Positions 1 through 9,841 of a stretch of 64,000 bases of DNA are shown one piece after another; position 1 is the stretch's first letter; the number at the start of each line of letters is the position of its first letter. Source of the DNA: Pseudomonas sp. 31-12 (GTDB taxonomy: Bacteria > Pseudomonadota > Gammaproteobacteria > Pseudomonadales > Pseudomonadaceae). Made by a program: the position numbers and the translations under genes. The stretch covers positions 6,292,001-6,356,000 of the forward strand of contig NZ_CP029482.1 of the NCBI RefSeq assembly GCF_003151075.1. Reading direction: 5' to 3'. Below the pieces are notes generated by a model. The model did not search any database. It was not told the origin of the DNA and was given only the letters and a program-made list of their open reading frames with translations.

Positions 1-1200
1 GCGTGGGCGGATGCGCTGGAGGCCGGCTCGCAGTTTTCCGATATCCAGCAAGCGATCCGCGACCGCGATGTTCCACGCCTCAAAGAGCTGTGGAACACCC
101 TGGTTCCGCTGTGGGACGACCGCACCTTCTACGACTTTGTCGCCACCTCCGAAGCCTTCGCCAAGCTCTCGTTCCATCACCGCGAAGTGTTCGGCCAGGT
201 CGGTTTCGGCACCGGCGGCTGGGACTCGGACTTCCCGAACTCGATGCTGGAAATCTTCCGCGTCGTGATGACCAACTGCGACGATCATCAACATCTGGTC
301 GTCGGCGGCGTCGAACAAGTGCCACAAGGCATCTGGCGTCATGTGCCGGAACGTTGCGTGCACTGGCCCGAAGGCACCAGCCTCAAGTCGCTGCACAGAG
401 GCGCGCCACGCTCCGGGGTTAAAAAAATCGCTCACGCCCCGGACGGCCGTTTTGCGGTCACCGATAACAACGGCGACACCCGCGAATACGCCGCGGTGTT
501 GACCACCTGCCAGAGCTGGCTGCTGACCACCCAGATCGAATGCGACGAAACCCTGTTTTCGCAAAAGATGTGGATGGCCCTCGACCGCACCCGCTACATG
601 CAATCGTCGAAAACTTTCGTGATGGTCGACCGCCCGTTCTGGAAGGACAAGGATCCGGAAACCGGCCGCGACCTGATGAGCATGACCCTCACCGATCGCC
701 TGACCCGCGGCACCTATCTCTTCGATAACGGCGACGACAAACCAGGCGTTATTTGCCTGTCGTACTCGTGGATGAGCGACGCGTTGAAAATGCTCCCGCA
801 CCCGGTGGAAAAGCGCGTGAAACTGGCGCTGGATTCATTGAAAAAGATCTACCCGAAAGTCGACATCGCCGCGCGGATCATCGGCGACCCGATCACCGTG
901 TCGTGGGAAGCCGACCCGCATTTCCTCGGCGCCTTCAAAGGTGCCTTGCCCGGTCACTATCGCTACAACCAGCGCATGTACGCGCACTTCATGCAGGACG
1001 ACATGCCGGCCGAACAACGCGGGATTTTCATCGCCGGCGACGACGTTTCGTGGACGCCGGCGTGGGTCGAAGGCGCGGTGCAGACCTCGCTCAACGCGGT
1101 GTGGGGCATCATGAAACACTTCGGCGGTGAAACTCACGCCGAGAACCCGGGTCCAGGTGATGTGTTCAACGAGATCGGTCCGATCGCCTTGCCCGAGTAA
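1..1200 (+). CDS. davB: Lysine 2-monooxygenase DavB, 5' end missing
   Basis: The frame is open from base 1, so the start and the N-terminal FAD-binding Rossmann part lie outside the window; about 399 C-terminal residues of a roughly 560-residue flavin monoamine oxidase are present. The C-terminal FAD contact region is visible (GIFIAGDDVSWTPAWVEGA near the end). The family contains lysine, tryptophan and phenylalanine 2-monooxygenases, which convert an amino acid to its amide with loss of CO2. The following gene is a 264-residue nitrilase-fold amidase and pqq genes come next, the davBA-pqq order of P. putida, so DavB (lysine to 5-aminovaleramide) is preferred. A tryptophan 2-monooxygenase of IAA synthesis is the alternative. 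Substrate specificity is inference; the family is clear. Confidence 0.8.
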   Translation, partial: AWADALEAGSQFSDIQQAIRDRDVPRLKELWNTLVPLWDDRTFYDFVATSEAFAKLSFHHREVFGQVGFGTGGWDSDFPNSMLEIFRVVMTNCDDHQHLVVGGVEQVPQGIWRHVPERCVHWPEGTSLKSLHRGAPRSGVKKIAHAPDGRFAVTDNNGDTREYAAVLTTCQSWLLTTQIECDETLFSQKMWMALDRTRYMQSSKTFVMVDRPFWKDKDPETGRDLMSMTLTDRLTRGTYLFDNGDDKPGVICLSYSWMSDALKMLPHPVEKRVKLALDSLKKIYPKVDIAARIIGDPITVSWEADPHFLGAFKGALPGHYRYNQRMYAHFMQDDMPAEQRGIFIAGDDVSWTPAWVEGAVQTSLNAVWGIMKHFGGETHAENPGPGDVFNEIGPIALPE

Positions 1201-1212
1201 GAGGAATCCAAA

Positions 1213-2007
1213 ATGCGCGTAGCCCTTTACCAATGTCCACCGTTGCCCCTGGATGTCGCCGGCAACTTGCAACGCCTGCATCAATTGGCGCTGGAAGCCA
1301 AGGGCGCAGACTTGCTGGTGCTGCCGGAGATGTTCCTGACCGGCTACAACATCGGCATTGATGCCGTCAGCGTGCTGGCGGAGGTGCACAACGGTGAGTC
1401 GGCGCAGCAGATCGCGCGCATCGCCAAGACGGCCGGGATCGCCATTTTGTATGGCTACCCCGAGCGCACCGAGGACGGGCAGATCTACAACGCCGTGCAG
1501 TTGATCGACGCCAACGGTGAGCGCCTGTGCAACTACCGCAAGACTCACCTGTTCGGCGACCTCGATCACTCGATGTTCAGCGCCGGGCAGGATGATTTTC
1601 CGTTGGTGGAACTCAATGGCTGGAAGCTCGGCTTTCTGATCTGCTACGACCTCGAGTTCCCGGAAAACGCCCGACGCCTGGCCTTGGCCGGCGCCGAGCT
1701 TATCCTGGTGCCGACGGCGAACATGATTCCCTTCGACTTCGTTGCCGATGTCACCGTGCGTTCCCGCGCCTTTGAAAACCAGTGCTATGTGGCGTATGCC
1801 AACTACTGCGGACAGGAAGGCGAGATCAATTACTGCGGCCAGAGCAGCATCGCCGCGCCGGATGGTAGCCGCATCGCCCAGGCTGGCCTGGATGAAGCGC
1901 TGATTGTCGGTGAGCTCGATCGTCAGTTGATGGTCGATTCCCGTGCTGCCAATCGTTACTTGATCGATCGCCGTCCCGAGCTTTACGGCGACCTTAACAA
2001 GCGCTGA
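1213..2007 (+). CDS. davA: 5-aminovaleramide amidohydrolase DavA (nitrilase superfamily)
   Basis: 264 residues, a complete carbon-nitrogen hydrolase. The Glu-Lys-Cys triad is visible: Glu39 in LVLPEMFLTGY, Lys110 in YRKTHLFG and Cys144 in GFLICYDLEFPENAR. In the family this triad hydrolyses an amide through a cysteine thioester. It starts 12 bases after the davB stop with GAGGA about 7 bases before the ATG, so the two are co-transcribed. In the aminovalerate route it turns 5-aminovaleramide into 5-aminovalerate plus ammonia; this substrate is inferred from the davB partner. Indole-acetamide hydrolases usually belong to the different amidase-signature family, which argues against an IaaH role. 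Confidence 0.85.
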   Translation: MRVALYQCPPLPLDVAGNLQRLHQLALEAKGADLLVLPEMFLTGYNIGIDAVSVLAEVHNGESAQQIARIAKTAGIAILYGYPERTEDGQIYNAVQLIDANGERLCNYRKTHLFGDLDHSMFSAGQDDFPLVELNGWKLGFLICYDLEFPENARRLALAGAELILVPTANMIPFDFVADVTVRSRAFENQCYVAYANYCGQEGEINYCGQSSIAAPDGSRIAQAGLDEALIVGELDRQLMVDSRAANRYLIDRRPELYGDLNKR

Positions 2008-2055
2008 TCCACCGTTATCCGCTAGCATTAGCGCTTCTCTGTTCTGGAAGTGCTC

Positions 2056-4482
2056 ATGCCTGCGCTGAATCATCCCCGCCCCCACACCGAAACCCTGGCC
2101 AACGGCCTACGGGTGACGCTGCGTCATGCTCCCGATTTGAAGCGCTGCGCTGCTGCGTTGCGGGTTTTCGCGGGCAGTCATGACGTGCCGCTGGCATGGC
2201 CCGGCCTTGCGCATTTTCTTGAGCATTTGTTGTTTCTGGGGACGGAGCGCTTTCCCGCAGGGCAAGGGCTGATGGCCTACGTACAAGGTCACGGCGGCCA
2301 GGTGAATGCGCGCACCAGCGAACGCACGACCGACTTCTTTTTCGAACTGCCGACTCAGACGTTCAGCGGTGGGCTGGAGCGTCTGTCAGACATGCTCGCT
2401 CATCCGCGTATGAATCCGGACGATCAGCGGCGGGAACGGGAAGTGCTGCACGCTGAATTTGTCGCATGGTCCCGGGATGCCACGGCTCAGCAGCAGTTCG
2501 CGCTGTTCGATGGGCTGTCAGCCGCTCACCCGCTTCGGGCATTTCATGCAGGCAACCGGTACAGCCTGCCGGTGCCGCAGCCGGAGTTTCAGCAAGCGTT
2601 GCAGGATTTCTATCAGCGGTTTTATCGGACCGGGCAGATGACGTTGAGCCTGACGGGCCCGCAAAGTCTCGATGAGTTGAGGGCAATGGCTCAGCGCTTT
2701 GGCGACCCTATCGCCGTAGGGGAAAAGGTCCAGCAAGAAGCACCTGCAGCGCTGATGGATTCTTCCGACAAAAGTTATCAACAGGCTCGCGAACGTCGGC
2801 TCGATCTACTGTTCGCGTTCGAAGCGTTGCCAGACTCATCCCGCGAAGCATTAGCATTCCTGTGCCATTGGCTGAACGCGTCGAAACCTGGCGGTCTGTT
2901 GGCTGAATTGCGCGAACAAGGGCTGGCGGACAACCTGAAAGCCGCGCCGCTGTATCAGTTCGCCGGGCAAGCGTTGCTGCACATTGAATTCAACACCGAT
3001 AAACCGGGAAGCGCGATCAGCGAGCGGCTCGTGGATTGGCTGGGCTTTTTTGCTTCTCACCAGAGCTGGACCGAGTTGCGCAAAGAATACGCCGCCCTGC
3101 TCGACCGTCAGCAACAAGTGAGCGGCGCCCTGCAACGAGCCCGACTGGACAGCGAGCAGCTTGAAGCCGGTTTATCCGAACAAGGCGTCGTAGCGCTCAA
3201 CGACATCCTGAAAAAAATCGGCGCTGTGGATAACTTCAGCGGTGAATGGCAATTGCCGACGCCTAATCCGTTCTTACGGGCTGAAGTCGCTGTGGCCAAT
3301 GCCGGGCTGATTCGCGGCCAGACCAGCAAACACCGTGGCCTGCGGACGTTCGCCCAGGATCGCTCGCGCAGCCGTCGCGAAAACTCTCCTATGCAGTTCA
3401 GTCAGGCGTTGCCGGATAACACTGACGAAGGCGCGATTTATCTGCGGTGGCGACTGCTGGCGAAACCTCACCCTCGTCTTCAATCGAGCCTGGAAAATCG
3501 CCTGCAACCCTTGCGCGAAGATGCCCGTCAGGCGGGCGTCGACTTTTCCTTCAGTGCGTCAGGCAATGAATGGCTGCTGAAATTGACTGGCCTGCAGGAG
3601 CCAATGCCGACCGTCCTCGAACATGCGCTGAAAGAGCTGACAAAACCCGACGCCGGTTTCCCACAGGAGGAACCGCCTAGCGTGCTGTTGATGCCGATCA
3701 GACAGCTGCTGAAGGCGCTGCCCGAGCATTGCCTTGAGCGCACCACTGAGACTGATGACGTGCAGCAGCTGTGGGCGAGTGCGCGCTGGCAGGGTCTGGC
3801 GACGGGCCTGTCGGCGCAGACGCAAGCGGCGATGGGCCTGGCGCTGAGCCGTGTGCCCGGTGTTGCGGACGATCAGCCGTCGCCGCCCGCCTCGATAAAA
3901 TCGCTGCACCTTTGGAGCGTGATCGACACCGGCTCCAGCGAACACGCGTTGTTGCTGTTTTGTCCGACTTCCACGCGAGACATCGCTGACGAAGCCGCGT
4001 GGCGTCTGCTCGCGCACCTGTGCCAGACGCCGTTCTATCAGCGTCTGCGGGTTGAGCTGCAATTGGGTTACGCTGTGTTCAGTGGCCTGCGTCAGCTCCA
4101 TGGGCAGACCGGGCTGCTGTTCGGCGTTCAATCACCGAGTGTTGCGCCTCAGGATCTGCTGGAACACATGGAACGCTTCTTGAGCGAAATGCCCACGATG
4201 ATTGAAGGCATTGATGAAGCGACTTTCATCGTTCAGCGCCAGGCTCTGGCCGATCAATTCCATGCCACCGCACTGCCCCACGCGCAGGCAGCCGAATTGC
4301 TCTGGCAGGGCAAACTGGCCGGCCACTCGTCGGATTATCTGGAGCGTCTGCCCGAAGCGATCCTGATGATCGATCGCAAAACGTTGAAAGCCGCCGCCCT
4401 ACGACTGAATCAAGCCGAAGGTGGCTGGCGCTGCCTGGCCAGCAGTGCTTGCGCAAAGGCGCCTTGGCAAGTGCCAAAATGA
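2056..4482 (+). CDS. pqqF: PQQ-associated metallopeptidase PqqF (M16 family)
   Basis: 808 residues from the ATG at 2056; a GTG two codons upstream is less likely because GGAA lies about 7 bases before the ATG. The inverted zinc motif HFLEH is at residues 53-57, with a further family glutamate expected in EREVLHAEF. M16 peptidases are two-lobed; the C-terminal lobe here has divergent motifs, as in other PqqF. The enzyme is thought to cut PqqA so that the crosslinked Glu-Tyr is released for PQQ assembly, often with a partner peptidase. It lies 48 bases after davA on the same strand and 155 bases before pqqA, which has its own leader. Confidence 0.9.
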   Translation: MPALNHPRPHTETLANGLRVTLRHAPDLKRCAAALRVFAGSHDVPLAWPGLAHFLEHLLFLGTERFPAGQGLMAYVQGHGGQVNARTSERTTDFFFELPTQTFSGGLERLSDMLAHPRMNPDDQRREREVLHAEFVAWSRDATAQQQFALFDGLSAAHPLRAFHAGNRYSLPVPQPEFQQALQDFYQRFYRTGQMTLSLTGPQSLDELRAMAQRFGDPIAVGEKVQQEAPAALMDSSDKSYQQARERRLDLLFAFEALPDSSREALAFLCHWLNASKPGGLLAELREQGLADNLKAAPLYQFAGQALLHIEFNTDKPGSAISERLVDWLGFFASHQSWTELRKEYAALLDRQQQVSGALQRARLDSEQLEAGLSEQGVVALNDILKKIGAVDNFSGEWQLPTPNPFLRAEVAVANAGLIRGQTSKHRGLRTFAQDRSRSRRENSPMQFSQALPDNTDEGAIYLRWRLLAKPHPRLQSSLENRLQPLREDARQAGVDFSFSASGNEWLLKLTGLQEPMPTVLEHALKELTKPDAGFPQEEPPSVLLMPIRQLLKALPEHCLERTTETDDVQQLWASARWQGLATGLSAQTQAAMGLALSRVPGVADDQPSPPASIKSLHLWSVIDTGSSEHALLLFCPTSTRDIADEAAWRLLAHLCQTPFYQRLRVELQLGYAVFSGLRQLHGQTGLLFGVQSPSVAPQDLLEHMERFLSEMPTMIEGIDEATFIVQRQALADQFHATALPHAQAAELLWQGKLAGHSSDYLERLPEAILMIDRKTLKAAALRLNQAEGGWRCLASSACAKAPWQVPK

Positions 4483-4594
4483 TCATTACCGACGCTGCAA
4501 TTAGCTTTCTCAAAGATTCGCGGCCAATCGCTCTGTAATTTTGAGTAACATAGCCACCTAACTATCTGAACATCTCCGGCTGGAGGTGGACTAT

Positions 4595-4684
4595 ATGTAT
4601 AGATCTCAACTGTCCTATCACCTGAAGGAGCGCTTCCATGTCCTGGTCCAAACCCGCTTACACCGACCTGCGTATCGGCTTTGA
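4595..4684 (+). CDS. Possible 29-residue leader ORF overlapping pqqA out of frame
   Basis: An ATG at 4595 is preceded by a strong Shine-Dalgarno, GGAGGTGG at 4582-4589, 5 bases away. The frame runs 29 codons (begins MYRSQLSY, ends RLHRPAYRL) and stops at TGA 4682-4684, inside pqqA, which it overlaps by 47 bases in another frame. Ribosomes reading it would pass the pqqA site at 4624-4630 and the pqqA ATG. It could be a translated leader affecting pqqA, or GGAGGTGG could be chance. No homologue is known to me and the protein has no recognisable domain. Confidence 0.25.
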   Translation: MYRSQLSYHLKERFHVLVQTRLHRPAYRL

Positions 4685-4712
4685 AGTCACCATGTACTTC
4701 GCAAGCCGCTAA
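4638..4712 (+). CDS. pqqA: PQQ precursor peptide PqqA
   Basis: 24 residues, MSWSKPAYTDLRIG then FEVTMYFASR. The conserved Glu16 and Tyr20 (E-x3-Y), the atoms of which become pyrroloquinoline quinone, are present. GAAGGAG at 4624-4630 lies 7 bases before the ATG. PqqE, with PqqD as peptide chaperone, joins Glu16 to Tyr20; proteolysis and PqqB/PqqC complete the cofactor. A strong hairpin terminator follows at once, matching the known excess of pqqA transcript over the downstream genes. Confidence 0.97.
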   Translation: MSWSKPAYTDLRIGFEVTMYFASR

Positions 4713-4735
4713 GGTCTGCCGTTGTCATGATGTGC

Positions 4736-4762
4736 AACGCCTCGGTTTACCGGGGCGTTTTT
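4736..4762 (+). terminator. Intrinsic terminator / attenuator between pqqA and pqqB
   Basis: A 10-bp stem (AACGCCTCGG with CCGGGGCGTT, one G-U wobble) closes a TTTA loop and is followed by a run of T. It begins 24 bases after the pqqA stop and ends about 30 bases before pqqB, so it should stop most transcripts after pqqA and let a minority read through. Confidence 0.9.
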
Positions 4763-4791
4763 ATTTTCAGCGTTGAAATGATGGAGCGTCC

Positions 4792-5703
4792 ATGTTTGTC
4801 CAGATTCTAGGTTCCGCCGCCGGCGGCGGTTTCCCCCAGTGGAACTGCAACTGCGTGAACTGCGCCGGTTTTCGCAACGGCAGCCTGAACGCCAAGGCGC
4901 GTACCCAGTCGTCCATCGCCATTTCCGATGACGGCGTGAACTGGATCCTGTGTAACGCTTCGCCGGACATCCGTGCCCAACTCCAAAGCTTCTCCCCGAT
5001 GCAACCGGGCCGCGCCCTGCGTGATACCGGCATCAGCGCGATCATCCTGATGGACAGCCAGATCGACCACACCACCGGCCTGCTCAGCCTGCGCGAAGGT
5101 TGCCCGCATCAGGTCTGGTGCACCGACATGGTCCACGAAGACCTGAGCACCGGTTTCCCGCTGTTCAACATGCTCAAGCACTGGAATGGCGGGCTGGACT
5201 GGAACCGTATCGAACTCGACCGCAGCTTCACCATCCCGGCCTGCCCGAGCCTGCGCTTCACCCCGCTGCCCCTGCGCAGCGCCGCGCCGCCCTACTCGCC
5301 GCACCGCTTCGACCCGCACCCGGGCGACAACATCGGCCTGATCGTCGAAGACCTGAACACCGGCGGCAAGCTGTTCTATGCGCCGGGCCTGGGCAAGGTC
5401 GATGCGCCGCTGCTGGACATCATGGCCGGTAGCGATTGCCTGCTGGTGGACGGCACGATGTGGGATGACGACGAAATGCAGCGCCGTGGCGTCGGCACCC
5501 GCACCGGACGGGAAATGGGTCATCTGGCGCAAAACGGCCCCGGCGGCATGCTTGAAGTGCTGGAGCAGTTACCCAAGCAGCGCAAGGTGCTTATCCACAT
5601 CAACAACACCAACCCGATTCTTGATGAGGATTCGCCGGAGCGGGCCGAGCTGGTTCGGCGCAAGGTTGAAGTGGCCTATGACGGCATGAGTATTGTGTTG
5701 TAG
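4792..5703 (+). CDS. pqqB: PQQ biosynthesis protein PqqB
   Basis: 303 residues, the usual length for PqqB. It begins [19 protein letters not shown] and keeps the cysteine cluster (WNCNCVNC) and the family signature ASPDIRAQL. The fold is a metallo-beta-lactamase; PqqB is reported to act as an iron-dependent hydroxylase on the tyrosine part of the precursor rather than as a lactamase. GGAG lies about 7 bases before the ATG. It follows the pqqA attenuator and is separated from pqqC by a REP pair. Confidence 0.96.
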   Translation: MFVQILGSAAGGGFPQWNCNCVNCAGFRNGSLNAKARTQSSIAISDDGVNWILCNASPDIRAQLQSFSPMQPGRALRDTGISAIILMDSQIDHTTGLLSLREGCPHQVWCTDMVHEDLSTGFPLFNMLKHWNGGLDWNRIELDRSFTIPACPSLRFTPLPLRSAAPPYSPHRFDPHPGDNIGLIVEDLNTGGKLFYAPGLGKVDAPLLDIMAGSDCLLVDGTMWDDDEMQRRGVGTRTGREMGHLAQNGPGGMLEVLEQLPKQRKVLIHINNTNPILDEDSPERAELVRRKVEVAYDGMSIVL

Positions 5704-5727
5704 GGCATCGAGACCGCTGCGCGGTCT

Positions 5728-5791
5728 ATCGCCAGCAGGCTGGCTCCCACAGGGGAATGCGATCAACTGTGGGAGCCAGCCTGCTGGCGAT
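5728..5791. repeat. REP inverted pair, family A (pqqB-pqqC gap)
   Basis: Two arms face each other: TCGCCAGCAGGCTGGCTCCC, then its complement at 5770-5790. Each arm is a palindrome (CAGCAGGCTG type), and together they can fold into one long hairpin. It lies between two co-directional genes of the pqq operon. Confidence 0.9.
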
Positions 5792-5842
5792 GAGGCCGGA
5801 CCAGACACAACAGAAACCACCGGTTGTTCCCGGAGAACCGCA

Positions 5843-6595
5843 ATGACTGACACCCCCATGTCCCCCGCCGAATTCGAAGCGGCCCTGCGCGCCAAGGGCG
5901 CCTATTACCACATCTATCACCCCTATCATGTGGCGATGTATGAAGGCCGGGCGACCCGCGAGCAGATCCAGGGTTGGGTCGCCAACCGCTTCTACTATCA
6001 GGTGAACATCCCCCTGAAGGACGCCGCCATCCTCGCCAACTGCCCGGACCGCGAGATCCGTCGCGAGTGGATTCAGCGCTTGCTGGACCATGACGGCGCC
6101 CCCGGCGAAGACGGCGGCATCGAAGCCTGGCTGCGTCTGGGCCAGGCCGTCGGCCTCGACCCGGATCAGCTGCGCTCGCAGGAACTGGTATTGCCCGGCG
6201 TGCGTTTCGCCGTGGACGCCTACGTCAACTTCGCCCGCCGGGCCAATTGGCAGGAAGCCGCCAGCAGCTCGCTGACCGAGTTGTTCGCGCCGCAGATCCA
6301 CCAATCGCGCCTGGACAGCTGGCCGCAGCATTACCCGTGGATCGACCCGACAGGTTACGAGTATTTCCGCACACGCCTCGGTCAGGCGCGCCGGGATGTC
6401 GAGCATGGTCTGGCCATCACGTTGCAGCACTACACGACGCGGGAAGGCCAGGAGCGCATGCTGGAAATTCTCCAGTTCAAACTGGACATCCTTTGGAGCA
6501 TGCTCGATGCCATGAGCATGGCCTACGAATTGAACCGCCCGCCGTATCACAGCGTGACTGACCAGCGGGTCTGGCATAAAGGAATCACCTTATGA
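5843..6595 (+). CDS. pqqC: Pyrroloquinoline-quinone synthase PqqC
   Basis: 250 residues from the ATG at 5843, chosen because GGAGA precedes it by 6-7 bases and [19 protein letters not shown] matches the PqqC N-terminus; the frame is open further upstream through the REP. PqqC is a cofactor-less all-helical oxidase that closes the ring and performs the final oxidation of AHQQ to PQQ using O2. Family sequences [24 protein letters not shown] and [10 protein letters not shown] are intact. Its stop overlaps the pqqD start by four bases (ATGA). Confidence 0.97.
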   Translation: MTDTPMSPAEFEAALRAKGAYYHIYHPYHVAMYEGRATREQIQGWVANRFYYQVNIPLKDAAILANCPDREIRREWIQRLLDHDGAPGEDGGIEAWLRLGQAVGLDPDQLRSQELVLPGVRFAVDAYVNFARRANWQEAASSSLTELFAPQIHQSRLDSWPQHYPWIDPTGYEYFRTRLGQARRDVEHGLAITLQHYTTREGQERMLEILQFKLDILWSMLDAMSMAYELNRPPYHSVTDQRVWHKGITL

Positions 6596-6867
6596 GTTTC
6601 GATCGCAGCAAAATCCCGAACTGGCGTCAGGGCTATCGCTACCAGTACGAACCGGCGCAGAAAGGCCACGTGCTGCTCTACCCCGAAGGCATGATCAAAC
6701 TCAATGAAAGCGCCGCTTTGATCGGTGGTTTGATCGATGGCGAACGTGACGTCGCGGCGATCATTGCCGAACTGGACGCGCAGTTCCCCGGCGTACCCGA
6801 GCTCGCTGAGGACATCGAGCAGTTCATGGAGGTTGCCCGTGCTCAGCACTGGATCGAACTTGTCTGA
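6592..6867 (+). CDS. pqqD: PqqA-binding peptide chaperone PqqD
   Basis: 91 residues, beginning [20 protein letters not shown], the expected size. PqqD is a RiPP recognition element that binds PqqA and presents it to PqqE. ATGA overlap with pqqC indicates translational coupling; its last 29 bases overlap the start of pqqE. Confidence 0.95.
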   Translation: MSFDRSKIPNWRQGYRYQYEPAQKGHVLLYPEGMIKLNESAALIGGLIDGERDVAAIIAELDAQFPGVPELAEDIEQFMEVARAQHWIELV

Positions 6868-8014
6868 TTCCGTGTCGGACAAGTTACCGCCCAAACCCGA
6901 CATCGGCCTGCCTTTATGGCTGCTGGCCGAGCTGACTTATCGCTGCCCGCTGCAATGCCCGTACTGCTCCAATCCGCTGGATTTTGCCGAGCAAGGCAAA
7001 GAACTGAGCACCGAACAGTGGATCAAAGTGTTCCGCGAAGCGCGGGAGATGGGTGCAGCGCAACTGGGCTTCTCCGGCGGTGAGCCGCTGGTGCGTCAAG
7101 ACCTCGCCGAGTTGATCGCCGAGGCGCGCAAGCTGGGTTTCTACACCAACCTGATCACCTCCGGCATCGGCCTGACCGAACAGAAAATCAGCGACTTCAA
7201 GAAGGCCGGTCTGGACCACATCCAGATCAGTTTCCAGGCCAGCGACGAGCAAGTGAATAACTTGCTGGCCGGTTCGAAAAAAGCCTTCGCGCAGAAGCTG
7301 GAAATGGCCCGCGCGGTGAAGGCCCACGGTTATCCGATGGTGCTGAACTTCGTGACCCATCGGCACAACATCGACAAGATCGACCGGATCATCGAGCTGT
7401 GCATCGCCCTTGAGGCCGACTTCGTAGAACTCGCGACGTGCCAGTTTTACGGTTGGGCGCAGCTCAATCGGGTCGGCCTGCTGCCGACCAGGGAACAACT
7501 GGTCCGCGCCGAACGCATCACCAACGAATACCGCGCCAGGCTGGAAGCCGAAGGGCATCCGTGCAAGCTGATTTTCGTCACGCCGGACTACTACGAAGAA
7601 CGCCCGAAAGCCTGCATGAACGGCTGGGGCAGCATCTTTCTGACAGTCACGCCGGACGGAACCGCACTACCCTGTCACGGTGCCCGACAGATGCCGGTGC
7701 AATTTCCCAATGTGCGCGACCACAGCATGCAGCACATCTGGTACGACTCGTTCGGCTTCAACCGCTTTCGCGGTTACGACTGGATGCCCGAGCCGTGCCG
7801 CTCCTGCGACGAGAAAGAAAAAGACTTCGGCGGCTGCCGCTGCCAGGCCTTCATGCTCACGGGTGACGCGAGCAATGCCGACCCGGTGTGCAGCAAGTCG
7901 GAACATCACGGCGTGATTCTCAAGGCCCGCGAAGAAGCCGAGCACGCGACCCAGACCATCGAACAACTGGCCTTTCGCAATGAACGAAATTCACGCCTCA
8001 TCGCCAAAAGCTGA
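6839..8014 (+). CDS. pqqE: PqqA peptide cyclase PqqE (radical SAM)
   Basis: 391 residues from a GTG at 6839, chosen because GGAGG at 6828-6832 sits 6 bases before it; this makes pqqE overlap pqqD by 29 bases. The radical-SAM cluster CxxxCxxC is C36, C40 and C43 ([12 protein letters not shown]), followed by FSGGEPLVR. The C-terminal SPASM region shows CMNGWG, LPCHGA, the CRSCDE pair, CRCQAF and VCSKSEHH, which hold auxiliary Fe-S clusters. It forms the carbon-carbon bond between PqqA Glu16 and Tyr20. Confidence 0.96.
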   Translation: MLSTGSNLSDSVSDKLPPKPDIGLPLWLLAELTYRCPLQCPYCSNPLDFAEQGKELSTEQWIKVFREAREMGAAQLGFSGGEPLVRQDLAELIAEARKLGFYTNLITSGIGLTEQKISDFKKAGLDHIQISFQASDEQVNNLLAGSKKAFAQKLEMARAVKAHGYPMVLNFVTHRHNIDKIDRIIELCIALEADFVELATCQFYGWAQLNRVGLLPTREQLVRAERITNEYRARLEAEGHPCKLIFVTPDYYEERPKACMNGWGSIFLTVTPDGTALPCHGARQMPVQFPNVRDHSMQHIWYDSFGFNRFRGYDWMPEPCRSCDEKEKDFGGCRCQAFMLTGDASNADPVCSKSEHHGVILKAREEAEHATQTIEQLAFRNERNSRLIAKS

Positions 8015-9806
8015 ACCCTTCAGCGCCTCCCGGGCCGTCGCGGCCGGTATCGACTTCGCCGAGTTGCTGGTCGGCAAACATGGCCTGTTCTGGAACGAGT
8101 ACCGACCCGAAGATGCCGCGTGCAGGATCTGGCATTGGCGCAACGGCCAGGCCCGTTGCCTGACACCAACGGGTTTCAGCGTGCGCAGTCGGGTGTACGA
8201 ATACGGCGGTGGCGCGTTTTGTCTGACCGATGACGGGATTGTTTTCGTCAACGAGGCGGACCAACAGCTTTATCGACAATCGCTGGCGGGCGAGACGCCT
8301 GAGGTGCTGACCTCTGGGGAATGCCGTTACGGCGATCTGCAGTTTGCCAATGGCCAGGTGCTCGCGGTTGAAGAGAACCGTGACCGCCATCGTCTGGTGG
8401 CGATTGATGTAGCTGACGGCCAGCGCCATCTGCTGGCCGAGGGCGCCGACTTCTATGCTGCGCCGACATTGAGTCCTGACTCGCAACGATTGGCATGGAT
8501 CGAATGGAGCTGCCCGGATCAGCCATGGACCGCAACTCGGCTGATGGTTGCCGAACGTCAGAACGATGGGCGCTTTACTCAACCGCGTTGCGTGGCGGGC
8601 GAAGGTGTTCAGGAGTCGCTGCAACAACCTCGTTTCGACAGCGGCGGCCGTCTGTTTTGCCTGACAGATCGCGCCGGCTACTGGCAGCCTTGGGTGGAAT
8701 CCTCAGAAGGACTGAGCCCGTTGCCGAGTGCCGCTGCCGATCATGGCCCGGCGCCTTGGCAGCTGGGTGGCAGCACCTGGTTACCGCTGGGCGAACGCCG
8801 TTACCTGGCCAGTTGGACCGAAGGCGGGTTTGGCAAATTGGCGCTTTGTGGTGACACCGTGGAAGACTTCACCGGTGATTACAGCCGCTTTCGTCACCTC
8901 GCACTGGATGAGCAATTCATCTACTGCATCGCGGCATCGCCGGTGAGTTCGTCGGCGGTCGTTGCCATCGACCGCGATACCCGACAGGTCAAGGTATTGG
9001 CTGGCGGGATTGCACCGCTGCCCGCCGAGCACATCAGCGTCCCGCAAACCTTGCGCTACCCGAGCGGTTCGGGCGAGGCGCATGGCTTCTACTATCCGGC
9101 GATGACCGGCGAAGCGAAACCGCCGCTGGTGGTGTTCATCCACGGCGGCCCGACCTCGGCCTGCTATCCGATGCTTGATCCCCGTATTCAGTACTGGGCG
9201 CAACGCGGTTTCGCCGTAGCCGATCTCAACTACCGCGGCAGCAGTGGTTATGGCCGGGCGTATCGCCAGGCCTTGCATTTGAGTTGGGGCGACGTGGACG
9301 TTGAAGATGCCTGCGCAGTCGTCGCTCATCTTGCCGAACGAGGAATGATCGACGGCGACAAGGCATTTATCCGCGGTGGCAGTGCCGGCGGTTACACCAC
9401 CCTTTGTGCGTTGGCCTTTAACAATGTTTTCCGCGCGGGTGCCAGCCTTTACGGTGTCAGCGATCCCGTTGCACTGAGCCGTGCAACCCATAAGTTCGAA
9501 GGCGATTATCTGGATTGGCTGATCGGCGATCCGGTAGAGGATGCCGAACGCTACGCCGCACGCACGCCGCTGCTGCATGCGAGCAACATCAGTGTTCCGG
9601 TGATTTTCTTTCAGGGGGAACTGGACGCCGTCGTGGTGCCGCAACAGACCCGTGACATGGTCACGGCGCTACAGGACAACGGTATTCTGGTTGACGCGCA
9701 TTACTACGCGGACGAACGTCATGGCTTTCGCAAGGCGGGGAACCAGGCCCATGCACTGGAGCAGGAATGGTTGTTTTATCGGCGGGTGATGGAGTTGGCG
9801 GACTGA
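7980..9806 (+). CDS. S9 family prolyl-oligopeptidase-type peptidase of the pqq operon
   Basis: 608 residues, overlapping the end of pqqE by 35 bases and so translationally linked to it. An N-terminal beta-propeller is followed by an alpha/beta-hydrolase with [14 protein letters not shown], the nucleophile in [11 protein letters not shown], the Asp in [11 protein letters not shown] and the His in [12 protein letters not shown]. The family cleaves short peptides after proline or small residues. Orthologues are linked to pqq genes in several pseudomonads, and a role in trimming PqqA products is an attractive inference. No signal peptide is seen, so it is probably cytoplasmic. Confidence 0.85.
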   Translation: MNEIHASSPKAEPFSASRAVAAGIDFAELLVGKHGLFWNEYRPEDAACRIWHWRNGQARCLTPTGFSVRSRVYEYGGGAFCLTDDGIVFVNEADQQLYRQSLAGETPEVLTSGECRYGDLQFANGQVLAVEENRDRHRLVAIDVADGQRHLLAEGADFYAAPTLSPDSQRLAWIEWSCPDQPWTATRLMVAERQNDGRFTQPRCVAGEGVQESLQQPRFDSGGRLFCLTDRAGYWQPWVESSEGLSPLPSAAADHGPAPWQLGGSTWLPLGERRYLASWTEGGFGKLALCGDTVEDFTGDYSRFRHLALDEQFIYCIAASPVSSSAVVAIDRDTRQVKVLAGGIAPLPAEHISVPQTLRYPSGSGEAHGFYYPAMTGEAKPPLVVFIHGGPTSACYPMLDPRIQYWAQRGFAVADLNYRGSSGYGRAYRQALHLSWGDVDVEDACAVVAHLAERGMIDGDKAFIRGGSAGGYTTLCALAFNNVFRAGASLYGVSDPVALSRATHKFEGDYLDWLIGDPVEDAERYAARTPLLHASNISVPVIFFQGELDAVVVPQQTRDMVTALQDNGILVDAHYYADERHGFRKAGNQAHALEQEWLFYRRVMELAD

Positions 9807-9841
9807 GTTTCTGCGATCCGCGCGGAAATTGCGGCGCCTCA

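Noticed and set aside
1..1200. IaaM tryptophan monooxygenase of auxin synthesis
   Set aside because: The partner is a nitrilase-fold amidase, not an amidase-signature IaaH, and the pqq neighbour fits davBA; the substrate still needs a test.
835..2085. 416-codon minus-strand frame over davB and davA
   Set aside because: Overlaps the catalytic regions of both real genes and lacks a ribosome site.
5591..5599. TTATCCACA DnaA box in pqqB
   Set aside because: It encodes part of the conserved VLIHI stretch and has no neighbouring box, so chance is enough.
5692..5842. Upstream extension of pqqC through the REP to a GTG
   Set aside because: REP-derived residues, no ribosome site; the ATG at 5843 has GGAGA and the family N-terminus.
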